NCBI GenBank assembly: GCA_050331475.1
Contig: JBHJGU010000157.1
Coordinates: forward strand, 1 to 11,105
Direction of reading: 5' to 3'
Length of the DNA: 11,105 nucleotides
Source of the DNA: JBHJGU01 sp050331475
Lineage (GTDB): Bacteria > Pseudomonadota > Alphaproteobacteria > Caulobacterales > Maricaulaceae
Under the pieces are notes generated by a model. The model saw only the letters and a list, made by a program, of their open reading frames with translations, did no database searches and was not told the origin of the DNA. This document shows positions 1-6,881 of this stretch, one piece after another. Position numbers and translations under genes: made by a program. The stretch's first letter is position 1. The number at the start of each line of letters is the position of its first letter.

Positions 1-133
1 CCCCTGCTCGGGGCGAGTTGATATATAAAATATATTTTAGATTTTTCTGGTTTTTCTGCCTTTTTATCGGTTTTGCGGCGGGCCACCTTGGGTGGCGGGC
101 CGGGGGCTAGTACTCTTTTCGTATTTTCAGCGT
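1..133. other. AT-rich non-coding end with phased T-tracts
   Basis: No gene is supported here. The left part is strikingly AT-rich compared with the rest of the window. It contains an ATATA/TATAT inverted repeat (about 21-34) and T-tracts starting at 35, 42, 51, 61 and 71, the last four spaced by 9-10 bp. That spacing is close to one helical turn, so intrinsic curvature is expected. A short hairpin (GCCACC 82-87, loop TTG, GGTGGC 91-96) lies about 38 nt past the stop of the peptide gene at 134, but no U-run follows it on the minus strand, so it is not a standard terminator. Read leftward, the A-tracts followed by TATATT/TATATA-like sequence could be the upstream part of a promoter for a gene beyond the window edge; this is inference. 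Confidence 0.4.
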
Positions 134-346
134 TCAACCAAAAAAGCCGGGATCGTCGATCTCCGTTTCGCTGGAGCCGTTCACAAAGGTTAGGCCGTTG
201 TCGCCCTCGTTCGCGGCCTTCGTCAGCGTTACGTCGCCGCCCGTGCCGCCGCCCACGCCGCCGCCGCCTGAGACGGCATCAAGTTCCGCCGCGGTCAGTT
301 CGTCCGCCAGTTGGCGGCCCAAGACACGTTCTTTTACAGAGTGCAT
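134..346 (-). CDS. Double-glycine leader peptide, putative RiPP/bacteriocin-like precursor (copy 1)
   Basis: The product is a 70-residue peptide with an N-terminal leader (KERVLGRQLADELTAAEL, then DAVSGG, Gly-Gly at residues 27-28) and a core of about 42 residues. The core is rich in Gly, Asp, Glu, Asn and Thr, contains TLTK, ends DDPGFFG, and has no cysteine. Leaders of the form L-x-x-x-E-L-x-x-V-S-G-G are typical of peptides cut after Gly-Gly by C39-type peptidase/ABC exporters and of several RiPP families; cleavage here is inferred. The start ATG at 346 has a very strong Shine-Dalgarno (AGGAGGAGGT) 5-6 nt upstream. Its leader matches that of the peptide at 587-778 in 24 of 28 residues, while the cores share little beyond TLTK and an acidic C-terminal end, as expected of duplicated precursors. 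No maturase or exporter specific to RiPPs is visible nearby. The chemical class is unknown. Confidence 0.75.
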   Translation of the reverse strand: MHSVKERVLGRQLADELTAAELDAVSGGGGVGGGTGGDVTLTKAANEGDNGLTFVNGSSETEIDDPGFFG

Positions 347-411
347 TTTGACCTCCTCCTAAGGGTGTCCGTTGCTCGCACGCCTCAACGCGCGGCCACA
401 ATACTAGGGGA

Positions 412-447
412 GAAAAAACCTGAAGCGGTATCAACTGAGATCACGGT
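412..447 (-). promoter_or_regulatory. Duplicated upstream element of peptide gene 1
   Basis: The block GGTATCAACTGAGATCACGGT (427-447 on the plus strand) preceded by AAAAAACCT (413-421) matches 842-877 upstream of the second peptide gene. There are 17 identities over the 21-bp block, plus the shared A-run and CCT with a 2-nt length difference. Its near edge lies 80 nt from the start codon, against 78 nt in the second copy. On the coding strand it contains TTGATA, which resembles a -35 hexamer, but no -10 hexamer sits at 16-18 nt; TAGTAT occurs at 22 nt. It may be an activator or repressor site, or part of a non-standard promoter. Duplication is seen; the regulatory role is inferred. Confidence 0.5.
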
Positions 448-542
448 CTCGCGAACCTGTAAAACTTGAGTCGCATATCTTTAGAATTTTATTTTTGCCA
501 GTTTAGCGTTATGAAAACTTTAGGTTAAGGCGTCATACGAAG

Positions 543-570
543 AAGCCGCCGCCGCGGCGGCGGCTTTTTT
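543..570. terminator. Perfect 24-bp GC palindrome with T-run, probable terminator
   Basis: AAGCCGCCGCCG (543-554) is followed directly by its exact complement (555-566) and then a T-run to 570. The stem is 12 bp with no designed loop, so a few central pairs would open. The T-run lies on the plus strand, opposite to both peptide genes. On the minus strand the hairpin begins about 20 nt after the stop of the gene at 587, is preceded by six A residues, and is followed only by TTCTTCGT. It may terminate weakly leftward and strongly rightward. Confidence 0.6.
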
Positions 571-586
571 AGTATTTTACGGCGAC

Positions 587-778
587 CTATGGAAATTGTC
601 CGATTTCATCCAGCGCTGTGCCTCCACCGCCGATCCAGGTCTGATCGTCAGGATCGCCAACTTCCTTCGTCAGCGTCGGGCCACATAGAACTGATCCGCC
701 TGAAACGGCTTCAAGTTCCGCAGCCGTCAGTTCGTCCGCCAGTTGGCGGCCTAAAACACGCTCCTTCGTAACGTTCAT
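587..778 (-). CDS. Double-glycine leader peptide, putative RiPP/bacteriocin-like precursor (copy 2)
   Basis: The product is a 63-residue peptide: a leader of 28 residues ending ELEAVSGG, then a 35-residue core beginning SVLCGPTLTK, with a DPDDQTW motif, a GGGG run and an acidic end DEIGQFP. The core has a single Cys. The start is placed at ATG 778 because GGGAGGAGAG lies just upstream and because the leader then aligns with copy 1 residue by residue. A longer reading frame from ATG 874 would add 32 residues, but that codon falls inside the duplicated upstream element, so it is probably not used. The gene lies 140 bp downstream of the transglutaminase/DUF2126 gene on the same strand. It may be modified or exported through its conserved leader; the modifying enzyme is not identified. 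The peptide nature is well supported, its function is not. Confidence 0.75.
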   Translation of the reverse strand: MNVTKERVLGRQLADELTAAELEAVSGGSVLCGPTLTKEVGDPDDQTWIGGGGTALDEIGQFP

Positions 779-841
779 GACTCTCTCCTCCCATTCTCTT
801 CCATGGTGCGCACCACTCAGCGCAGCCGCGAGAATGTCGGG

Positions 842-877
842 AAAAACCTCTAAAGTGGTGTCAACTCGGATCACCGT
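842..877 (-). promoter_or_regulatory. Duplicated upstream element of peptide gene 2
   Basis: This is the second copy of the element at 412-447: AAAAACCT followed by GGTGTCAACTCGGATCACCGT (857-877). On the coding strand it reads ACGGTGATCCGAGTTGACACC and includes a consensus-like TTGACA, but no -10 hexamer at normal spacing. The edge is 78 nt from the ATG at 778. The sequence between the element and the Shine-Dalgarno is not conserved with copy 1, so the block stands out as retained for function. Confidence 0.5.
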
Positions 878-918
878 TTCGCTAATACGCGCCGCCTGAG
901 GCGTGCCCCTTTGATAGG

Positions 919-3900
919 CTACCGCCGCAAATCGAGCGTATACGGACAGCGCGGGTCGATGCGCGCGGGCTCGGCGCTAAACGGTCCCGGGGTGTGGCCG
1001 AAAGGCGCGAACCGCGCCCGGCGGCGGCCCTCCGCGTCGAGCGCGTTGACGGGCCGGAACTCATAGTTCCGCCCGCCCGGATGAACCGCGTAATAGGTGC
1101 AGCCCGCCACCGCCCGCCCTTGGGACAGATCCACCAGGTCGAACACCAAGGGACCCGAGGCGGGAATGGTGGGATGCAGGCATGACGCGGGCAGCCAGGT
1201 GCGAAACCGCACCCCACAGACCTGCTCTCCCCGCGCATTGGTCTTGTGCAACGGCAAGAGCCGGCCATTGCAGGCGAGCGCGAGGTGGGAGCCTTCGAAA
1301 TCGCCCGCGACCTTGACCTGCAGCCGCTCCAGCGAGCTGTCTACGAAACGCGCAACACCGCCAGCCAAGCCTTCTTCGCCCAGCACATGCCACGGTTCAA
1401 GCGCGTTACGAAGCTCCACCTCCACGCCGTCATGATGGATGAGCCCGGCGCGCGGGAACCGGAAATCATACTGCGCCTTGAACCAATCCCGCGCGATCCG
1501 CACCTCGGAGCCCGCAGAGATCTGATCCAGCGCACGGCCAAAATCGGCCCATAACACGTCGGGCAGCATGTATTTGTCATGCAGCGCCGTGCCAAACTCC
1601 ACCAGCGGCTGCGTGTAGGGCTGCTTCCAAAACCACGCGATCAAGGCGCGCAACACCAATTGCTGAGCCGCGTTCATCCGCCAATGGGGCGGCATTTCAA
1701 ACGCGCGAAACTCCACCAAGCCCAAGCGTCCGGTTGGGCCGTCCGGTGAATAAAGCTTGTCGATGCAGATTTCGGAGCGGTGGGTGTTGCCCGTCACGTC
1801 CACCAGTAAATGCCTGAGCACGCGGTCCACCAGCCAAGGCGGAAAACCCGTTTGCTCGGGGCCAGGCAATTGCTCCAGCGCCAGCTCCAACTCATAAAGC
1901 AAGTCCGAGCGCGCCTCGTCCGCCCGCGGCGCTTGGCTAGTGGGACCGATGAACAGCCCCGAAAACATAAAGCTCAAGCTAGGATGGTTCTGCCAGAACC
2001 GAATGAGCGAGCCTAAGACGTCCGGTCGGCGCAGAAACGGGCTGTCCGGCGCGCTGGCCCCGCCTAAGGTCACGTGCGCGCCTCCGCCCGAACCCGCAGG
2101 CCGGCCATCGAGCATGAACCCCGAAGCGTCGAGCCCGCAAAGCTTCGCCTCGGTGTACAGCGTTTCGGTCTTGTCGCGCAGGCTCGCCCAGTCCGCGGAG
2201 GGATGGATATTAACCTCAATCACTCCGGGATCCGGGGTAACTTTCAAGGTCTCAAAGCGCGGATCGATCGGCGCGGGATAACCTTCGATCCGAACCGGTT
2301 GGCCCAGCCGCAGGGCGGTTTCCTCCACCGCCGCAATCAGATCCGCGAACGCTTCGCCATAGCCCACAGGCGGGAGGAAAACGTTTAAGTGGCTGTCGCG
2401 CGGCTCAACGACCAAAGCGGTGCGCACGGGCGGGCCTGAGAGGCCGGGGTGTTGGGGATCAAGCGCTTCGGCGCGCAGCGCATCGAGCCGCCGGCGCAGA
2501 TCGTGAACGGAAAACGGCTCGGGCGGCGCGCGTCGGGCGTCATTGGGGCGTTGGAACCGCGGCGGCGGCAAGGCGGCGCGCGGGGCGAACGGATCGGCGT
2601 CTTGAACATGGGGGAAGTTGATCGCCGCCACAAAAGGCAACGATTTCATCGGCAGGCGAAACCCCATCGGGCTATCGCCTGAGATCAAACACAGCCGCCC
2701 TCGGCGCGTGCGCCAGATCTCGGACTGCCAGCGCGTGGACGCGCCGTGCCCGCCGTCCGCTTGGGCGGGTTGTAAGGGCAGCACAAAGCCTGTGGGCCGC
2801 GCCGGCCCCCGCGCGAGCACTTGGGCCAACCGCGAGCGGGCGGCCGGATCGTCGAGCCGTTCGTCCCCGGGGCTCAGATTAGACGGCAAGTCAGCTTCTT
2901 CGCTGATCACCCCCAGCGGGTCTTCAAAGGCGGGCTGCACAAAACCCGGATTGAGCTTCAGCTTCTGCGCGAGTTCGTTTGCAAACGTCTCAGCCATGCC
3001 GTCGGGCGGGGGCGTCGGCGCGCCCACCCCCGCGATCAGTTCCGGGGTGGACCAAAGCGGTGCGCCGTCTTTGCGCCAGGTCACCGCGAACGCCCAGCGA
3101 GGCAACGGCTCCCCGGGGTACCATTTGGCCTGGCCATGGGTCAGAAGGCCGCCGGGCGCGAACCGGTCCATCAACCGACGGGTCAAGGCGTCGGCGTAGC
3201 GGCGGTTCGTTGGCCCCACCGCGGCGATCGTCCACTCATCGGCGTCCCGATCGGTGTTGGCGATAAAGGTTGGCTCCCCGCCCTGGGTCAGACGCACGTC
3301 CATGGCCTGCAGCTTCGCCTCGACGGCCATCCCTGCGGCGTCGACGTCGGCCCATTCCGCCTCAGTGAAGGGTTTTGAAATCCGCGCCGGTTCCCTCAAA
3401 CGGGTCACAGCCATGTGAAAATCGAATTCGACCTCACACTCATCCACCCCGCCGGAGACCGGCGCCGCGGACCCCGGCGCAGGCGTTGCGGCGAGCGGAA
3501 TATGGCCCTCGCCTGCGAACAAGCCCGACGTGGCGTCCAGCCCAATCCAACCCGCCCCGGGCACAAAGGCCTCCGCCCAAGCGTGCAGGTCGGTGAAATC
3601 CGAAGCTGGCCCTTTTGGCCCCGTCAAAGGCGGCTCGTCCTCGGTCAACTGCACCAGATACCCGGAGACGAACCGGGATGCGACGCCCACGCGCCGCAAC
3701 AGATTGACCAACAGCCAGGCGGAGTCTCGACACGATCCTTTGGCGCGCTCCAGCGTTTCCTCGGGCGTCTGCACCCCCGGCTCCATGCGCACAATGTAGC
3801 CGATTTCGGATTGCACGCGCTGGTTAAGTTCGACAAGAAAGTCGATGGTGGAAAGGTCGTTGCGCTCCCCCGATCGCCAAAGCGCTTCGGTGAACCGCGC

Positions 3901-4290
3901 CATATCCTCATAGCGCGCCCCCGAGGCGTCTTCCGCCAAATAAGGCGCAAGATCGGCCTCGGTCTCCGGGTCGTAGCGGAACGGCGCGTGGAAGGCGTCT
4001 TCATCGAGGAAAAAGTCAAACGGATTGATCGCGATCATGTCCGCGACAATGTCGATCGCCACTTCGAAATGATCGGTCTTTTCGGAAAAAACCGCCCGGG
4101 CTTGAAAATTCCCAAACGGGTCTTGTTGCCAATTCAGGAAATGGTCCGCCGGCTTGATGGTTTGGCTAAACGACACAATCGGCGTGCGGGTGTGCGGCGC
4201 AGGCCTCAGGCGGATAACTTGGGGCCCCAACCCGACCTTCCGGTCGTAGCGATACCGCGTAATGTGGGTCAGCCCGATACGAATGCTCAT
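919..4290 (-). CDS. Transglutaminase-like protease domain fused to DUF2126 (COG1305-COG4196)
   Basis: The product has 1123 residues from ATG 4290 (MSIRIGLTHITRYRYD), preceded by an AAGGAA Shine-Dalgarno; a frame from 4353 would add 21 residues without family-like sequence. Residues 1-290 form an N-terminal strand-rich segment and a transglutaminase-like domain with the full papain-type triad: Cys187 in KGSCRDSAWLLVNLLRR, His236 in DLHAWAE and Asp252 in IGLDATSG. Residues from about 320 to the end match DUF2126, with RLTQGGEPTF (333-342), IEVNIHPS (691-698), HVTLGG (739-744) and EFRAFEMPPHWRM (860-872). These are Glu/His/Arg motifs resembling those of glutamine-synthetase-fold amidoligases. 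The family occurs with ATP-grasp, alpha-E and Anbu proteins, as here where it diverges from that operon. It may form or hydrolyse amide bonds on a peptide or small-molecule product, but substrate and reaction are unknown. No signal peptide is evident, so the cytoplasm is likely. Confidence 0.9.
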   Translation of the reverse strand: MSIRIGLTHITRYRYDRKVGLGPQVIRLRPAPHTRTPIVSFSQTIKPADHFLNWQQDPFGNFQARAVFSEKTDHFEVAIDIVADMIAINPFDFFLDEDAFHAPFRYDPETEADLAPYLAEDASGARYEDMARFTEALWRSGERNDLSTIDFLVELNQRVQSEIGYIVRMEPGVQTPEETLERAKGSCRDSAWLLVNLLRRVGVASRFVSGYLVQLTEDEPPLTGPKGPASDFTDLHAWAEAFVPGAGWIGLDATSGLFAGEGHIPLAATPAPGSAAPVSGGVDECEVEFDFHMAVTRLREPARISKPFTEAEWADVDAAGMAVEAKLQAMDVRLTQGGEPTFIANTDRDADEWTIAAVGPTNRRYADALTRRLMDRFAPGGLLTHGQAKWYPGEPLPRWAFAVTWRKDGAPLWSTPELIAGVGAPTPPPDGMAETFANELAQKLKLNPGFVQPAFEDPLGVISEEADLPSNLSPGDERLDDPAARSRLAQVLARGPARPTGFVLPLQPAQADGGHGASTRWQSEIWRTRRGRLCLISGDSPMGFRLPMKSLPFVAAINFPHVQDADPFAPRAALPPPRFQRPNDARRAPPEPFSVHDLRRRLDALRAEALDPQHPGLSGPPVRTALVVEPRDSHLNVFLPPVGYGEAFADLIAAVEETALRLGQPVRIEGYPAPIDPRFETLKVTPDPGVIEVNIHPSADWASLRDKTETLYTEAKLCGLDASGFMLDGRPAGSGGGAHVTLGGASAPDSPFLRRPDVLGSLIRFWQNHPSLSFMFSGLFIGPTSQAPRADEARSDLLYELELALEQLPGPEQTGFPPWLVDRVLRHLLVDVTGNTHRSEICIDKLYSPDGPTGRLGLVEFRAFEMPPHWRMNAAQQLVLRALIAWFWKQPYTQPLVEFGTALHDKYMLPDVLWADFGRALDQISAGSEVRIARDWFKAQYDFRFPRAGLIHHDGVEVELRNALEPWHVLGEEGLAGGVARFVDSSLERLQVKVAGDFEGSHLALACNGRLLPLHKTNARGEQVCGVRFRTWLPASCLHPTIPASGPLVFDLVDLSQGRAVAGCTYYAVHPGGRNYEFRPVNALDAEGRRRARFAPFGHTPGPFSAEPARIDPRCPYTLDLRR

Positions 4291-4357
4291 AGGATGTTCC
4301 TTGCCGCCTTCGCGCCGCGCGGGCAAGCCTGGGCCGAAAAATCTTTCCTCCACGCAG

Positions 4358-4386
4358 TGGACGCAGCGCGGTTCAAGCGATTTACT
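4358..4386 (+). promoter_or_regulatory. Candidate promoter of the ATP-grasp/alpha-E/Anbu operon
   Basis: TGGACG (4358-4363) and TTTACT (4381-4386) are separated by 17 nt in the 119-bp gap between the divergent genes, giving a sigma70-like arrangement. Transcription would start around 4392-4394, leaving a leader of fewer than 20 nt before the GTG start. The match to consensus is moderate and the site is inferred. The same gap holds an inverted repeat CTTGCC (4300-4305)/GGCAAG close to the leftward start, which might serve the opposite gene. Confidence 0.3.
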
Positions 4387-4387
4387 A

Positions 4388-4409
4388 CCCCAAAAAGGGG
4401 AAATTTCGC
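4388..4409 (+). promoter_or_regulatory. Ribosome binding site deciding a GTG start, inside a CCCC/GGGG repeat
   Basis: AGGGGA (4396-4401) sits 8 nt before GTG 4410. The next in-frame ATG is at 4425, too far away at 23 nt, so GTG is preferred. The GGGG of the site pairs exactly with CCCC at 4388-4391 across an AAAAA loop. If the transcript starts upstream of 4388, the small hairpin could partly hide the ribosome site; if it starts near 4392 the hairpin would not form. Confidence 0.45.
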
Positions 4410-5816
4410 GTGACGTTCAATGAAATGACCGAAAACGGCCAGGTTCGCGAGAGCTATCGTTCGGTCGCCCAATGGCTAGACAGCGTCCCGATCTCCGTTT
4501 TGCACGCCAAACAATCCGAGGCGGAGGCGCTCTTCCGCCGGATTGGCGTCACCTTCGCCGTTTACGGCCAAGGTGGAGATCCCGAGCGGCTTATTCCCTT
4601 CGACGTCATTCCGCGGGTGTTCAGCGCTCAAGAATGGGACCGGATCGACCGGGGCGTGAAACAACGCGCGAAAGCGCTCAACATGTTCCTGCACGACATC
4701 TACAATGCGGGAGAAATCTTCCAGGCCGGGGTGCTGCGGCGCGAACTCGTCACCGCCAACGCCGCCTATCAGCCGATGATGGCGGGGTTTTCACCCCCCG
4801 GCGAAGTCTACAGCCACATTGTCGGCGTCGACCTGGTGCGCACGGGACCCGACGAGTTCTACGTGCTCGAGGACAATTGTCGAACCCCGTCGGGCGTCTC
4901 CTACGTACTGGAGAACCGCAATGTCATGACACGGTTGTTCCCGCACCTTTTCGAGGACAAACGTGTCATGCCGGTGGACGGCTATCCGGATCTGTTGCGC
5001 AAGACGCTTAACGAAGTGGCGCCCAAACAGTGCGAGGGGACGCCCAACAGCGTGGTGCTGACCCCGGGGCATTTCAACAGCGCCTATTACGAGCACTCTT
5101 TTATCGCCCAAGAAATGGGCGCGGTGCTGGTGCAGGGTTCGGACTTGTTCGTCGAGGACGGTAAAGTCTACATGCGGACCACCCTGGGGCCCGAGCGCGT
5201 TGATGTGATCTATCGCCGGATCGACGACGCGTTCTTAGACCCCAAAGCGTTTCGGCCGGATTCAGCGTTGGGCGTGCCCGGACTGATGCAAGCCTATCTC
5301 GATGGCGGGGTCACCTTGGTCAACGCCCCCGGGGCCGGCGTGGCGGACGATAAAGCCATGTACTGCTACATGCCGGAGATTATTAAGTTTTACCTGGGTG
5401 CCGAGCCCATCATCCCCAACGTGCCGACCTACCGGCTCTCCGATCCCGGCGATCTGGCGTACGCCATGGCGCACATGGACGAATTGGTGTTCAAAGAGGT
5501 CCATGGCTCGGGCGGGTACGGCATGCTGATCGGTCCCGCCGCCAGCGAAGCCGAGATCGACGCCTACGCCGAGCGGGTGCGAGCCGATCCCGGCGCGTTT
5601 GTGGCCCAACCCACCCTGGCGCTGTCCTCCTCACCCACGCTTGTCGAAAAAGGCATCGCGCCGCGGCACATCGATTTTCGACCCTTCGCGCTGGTGGGCA
5701 AGGACGTGCGGCTGACGCCCGGCGGGTTGACGCGGGTCGCGCTCCGCGAAGGCTCGCTGGTGGTCAATTCCAGCCAAGGCGGCGGGGTGAAAGACACCTG
5801 GGTGCTGCGACCATGA
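4410..5816 (+). CDS. Circularly permuted ATP-grasp protein (COG2308, DUF404/DUF407)
   Basis: The product has 468 residues, normal for this family. It shows the family signature LEDNCRTPSGVSYVLENR (153-170), YRRIDDAF (268-275), the glycine-rich KEVHGSGGYG (362-371), which probably contacts ATP phosphates, and HIDFRPF (420-426). ATP-grasp enzymes activate a carboxylate as an acyl-phosphate and join it to an amine, so an amide- or peptide-forming role is expected; the substrate is not known. It is the first gene of a rightward operon, starts at GTG, and overlaps the alpha-E gene by 4 bases (ATGA), which suggests translational coupling and a shared complex or pathway. It is transcribed away from the transglutaminase/DUF2126 gene. 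It shows no membrane segment or signal peptide. It is not a canonical graspetide (microviridin-type) ATP-grasp ligase. Confidence 0.93.
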   Translation: MTFNEMTENGQVRESYRSVAQWLDSVPISVLHAKQSEAEALFRRIGVTFAVYGQGGDPERLIPFDVIPRVFSAQEWDRIDRGVKQRAKALNMFLHDIYNAGEIFQAGVLRRELVTANAAYQPMMAGFSPPGEVYSHIVGVDLVRTGPDEFYVLEDNCRTPSGVSYVLENRNVMTRLFPHLFEDKRVMPVDGYPDLLRKTLNEVAPKQCEGTPNSVVLTPGHFNSAYYEHSFIAQEMGAVLVQGSDLFVEDGKVYMRTTLGPERVDVIYRRIDDAFLDPKAFRPDSALGVPGLMQAYLDGGVTLVNAPGAGVADDKAMYCYMPEIIKFYLGAEPIIPNVPTYRLSDPGDLAYAMAHMDELVFKEVHGSGGYGMLIGPAASEAEIDAYAERVRADPGAFVAQPTLALSSSPTLVEKGIAPRHIDFRPFALVGKDVRLTPGGLTRVALREGSLVVNSSQGGGVKDTWVLRP

Positions 5817-6808
5817 TGCTCAGTCGGGTTGCGGAGAGCCTGTTTTGGATCGGCCGCTATATGGAGCGCGCAGAGAACGTCGCCCGTTTGGTCGACGCCG
5901 CCCGCCGCATGGCCGCCCTACCCCATGACGCCGGCCGGCCGCTAAGTAATGAGTGGGCCTCGATCCTGATCGCCGCCGGGGTGCGCGAGGTCTATGGCCC
6001 CAGCATCGAACGGGCCGATCAGGGGGCGGCCATCGACCAATTGATCTTTGACCGGCAAAACCCCTCCAGCGTCTATAACTGCTTTAAAACCGCACGGGAG
6101 AATGCGCGCGCGGTCCGGTTCGCCCTGACCTCGGATTGCTGGACCGCGTTAAACGCGGCTTGGAGCGAGATGCGCGTCTTAACGGTGGCGGACACCCAAG
6201 GCGCAGGCCTCGCCGACGTGATCGATTGGATTAAGGCGCAGTCAGCGCTGTTTCGCGGCGCCATGCAGGCCACCATGTTGCGCGATGACGGCTACAGCTT
6301 TTTGCGCATCGGCGCGGCGATCGAACGCACGGACTCCACCGCGCGCCTTTTGGACGTGAAATATCACGTCTTACTGCCGTCTTTGAGCGAAGTAGGCTCG
6401 GCGGCGGACTATTACCAATGGGTCTCCCTGCTCCAAGCGGCCGCGGCGCAGCGCGCTTATACCTATGTGCGCCATGACGACGTCACCGCGCGCGGGGTCG
6501 CGGAATTTTTGATCCTGGAGCCCAGCTTTCCGCGCACCGTGCTCGTTAATGCGCGCCAAATCCGTAAGACGCTGGTGGAGTTAGAGGTTTTCTATAATCG
6601 CTCCGCCCCGTGCCGCGCGTCTGTGGATGAGTTCGTCAACACTATTGAAACGCGTACCATAGACGATATTTTCGCTTTCGGATTGCACGAGTTCCTGACC
6701 TCCGTCATCGAGCGCAATTACGAGGTGGCCAATCTTGTCGCTCAGGCCTACGGATTCGCTCCCCGAATCGCCGATACTCAAGGCGATGACAGCCCGGATA
6801 CCCAATAA
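5813..6808 (+). CDS. Alpha-E domain protein (COG2307, DUF403)
   Basis: The product has 331 residues and is predicted almost wholly alpha-helical. The hallmark N-terminus MLSRVAESLFWIGRYMERAE (residues 2-21) is echoed by FLRIGAAIERTDSTARLLD (163-181), consistent with the internally repeated, Glu/Arg-rich helical unit that gives the family its name. The family nearly always accompanies COG2308 ATP-grasp proteins and is sometimes fused to them. Its biochemical role is unknown, with a partner or accessory role in the ligase reaction most often assumed. Translation probably begins at ATG 5813, overlapping the stop of the ATP-grasp gene; a second ATG follows at 5816. No strong Shine-Dalgarno is needed if the genes are coupled. 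The stop is followed by a 70-nt gap before the peptidase start. Confidence 0.92.
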   Translation: MMLSRVAESLFWIGRYMERAENVARLVDAARRMAALPHDAGRPLSNEWASILIAAGVREVYGPSIERADQGAAIDQLIFDRQNPSSVYNCFKTARENARAVRFALTSDCWTALNAAWSEMRVLTVADTQGAGLADVIDWIKAQSALFRGAMQATMLRDDGYSFLRIGAAIERTDSTARLLDVKYHVLLPSLSEVGSAADYYQWVSLLQAAAAQRAYTYVRHDDVTARGVAEFLILEPSFPRTVLVNARQIRKTLVELEVFYNRSAPCRASVDEFVNTIETRTIDDIFAFGLHEFLTSVIERNYEVANLVAQAYGFAPRIADTQGDDSPDTQ

Positions 6809-6865
6809 CGCCGAAGCGCGGACACGCGGATTTTCTGACGCCCAGCCGTCCGAGCTTTCGGCTCT

Positions 6866-6881
6866 GGAGACAAACCCTTTG
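6866..6881 (+). promoter_or_regulatory. Ribosome binding site placing the Anbu start at TTG 6879
   Basis: GGAG (6866-6869) lies 9 nt before TTG (6879-6881), whose next codon is ACG (Thr). The alternative ATGs in frame are at 6735, inside the alpha-E gene, and at 6786, with only a weak AAGG 2-3 nt upstream. The TTG start gives an N-terminus of Met-Thr-Tyr-Cys-Val-Gly, the arrangement expected for an N-terminal-nucleophile peptidase exposed by Met removal. Confidence 0.6.

Noticed and set aside
82..96. Hairpin GCCACC-TTG-GGTGGC as terminator of peptide gene 1.
   Set aside because: On the minus strand it is followed by A-rich rather than U-rich sequence, and the stem is only 6 bp.
427..447. The duplicated upstream block as a normal sigma70 promoter (TTGATA/TTGACA as -35).
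   Set aside because: In neither copy is there a -10 hexamer at 16-18 nt; the nearest candidate in copy 1 is at 22 nt and is not shared by copy 2.
3415..4413. A 332-residue plus-strand frame opposite the transglutaminase/DUF2126 gene.
   Set aside because: It is antisense to a well-supported family protein, is Arg-rich with no recognisable domain, and overlaps the divergent promoter gap. It is a shadow of the real gene.
4410..5816. The ATP-grasp gene as a standard graspetide (microviridin-type) maturase for the peptides.
   Set aside because: Its motifs (LEDNCRTPSGVSYVLENR and KEVHGSGGYG) are those of the circularly permuted COG2308 family, a different branch of the fold.
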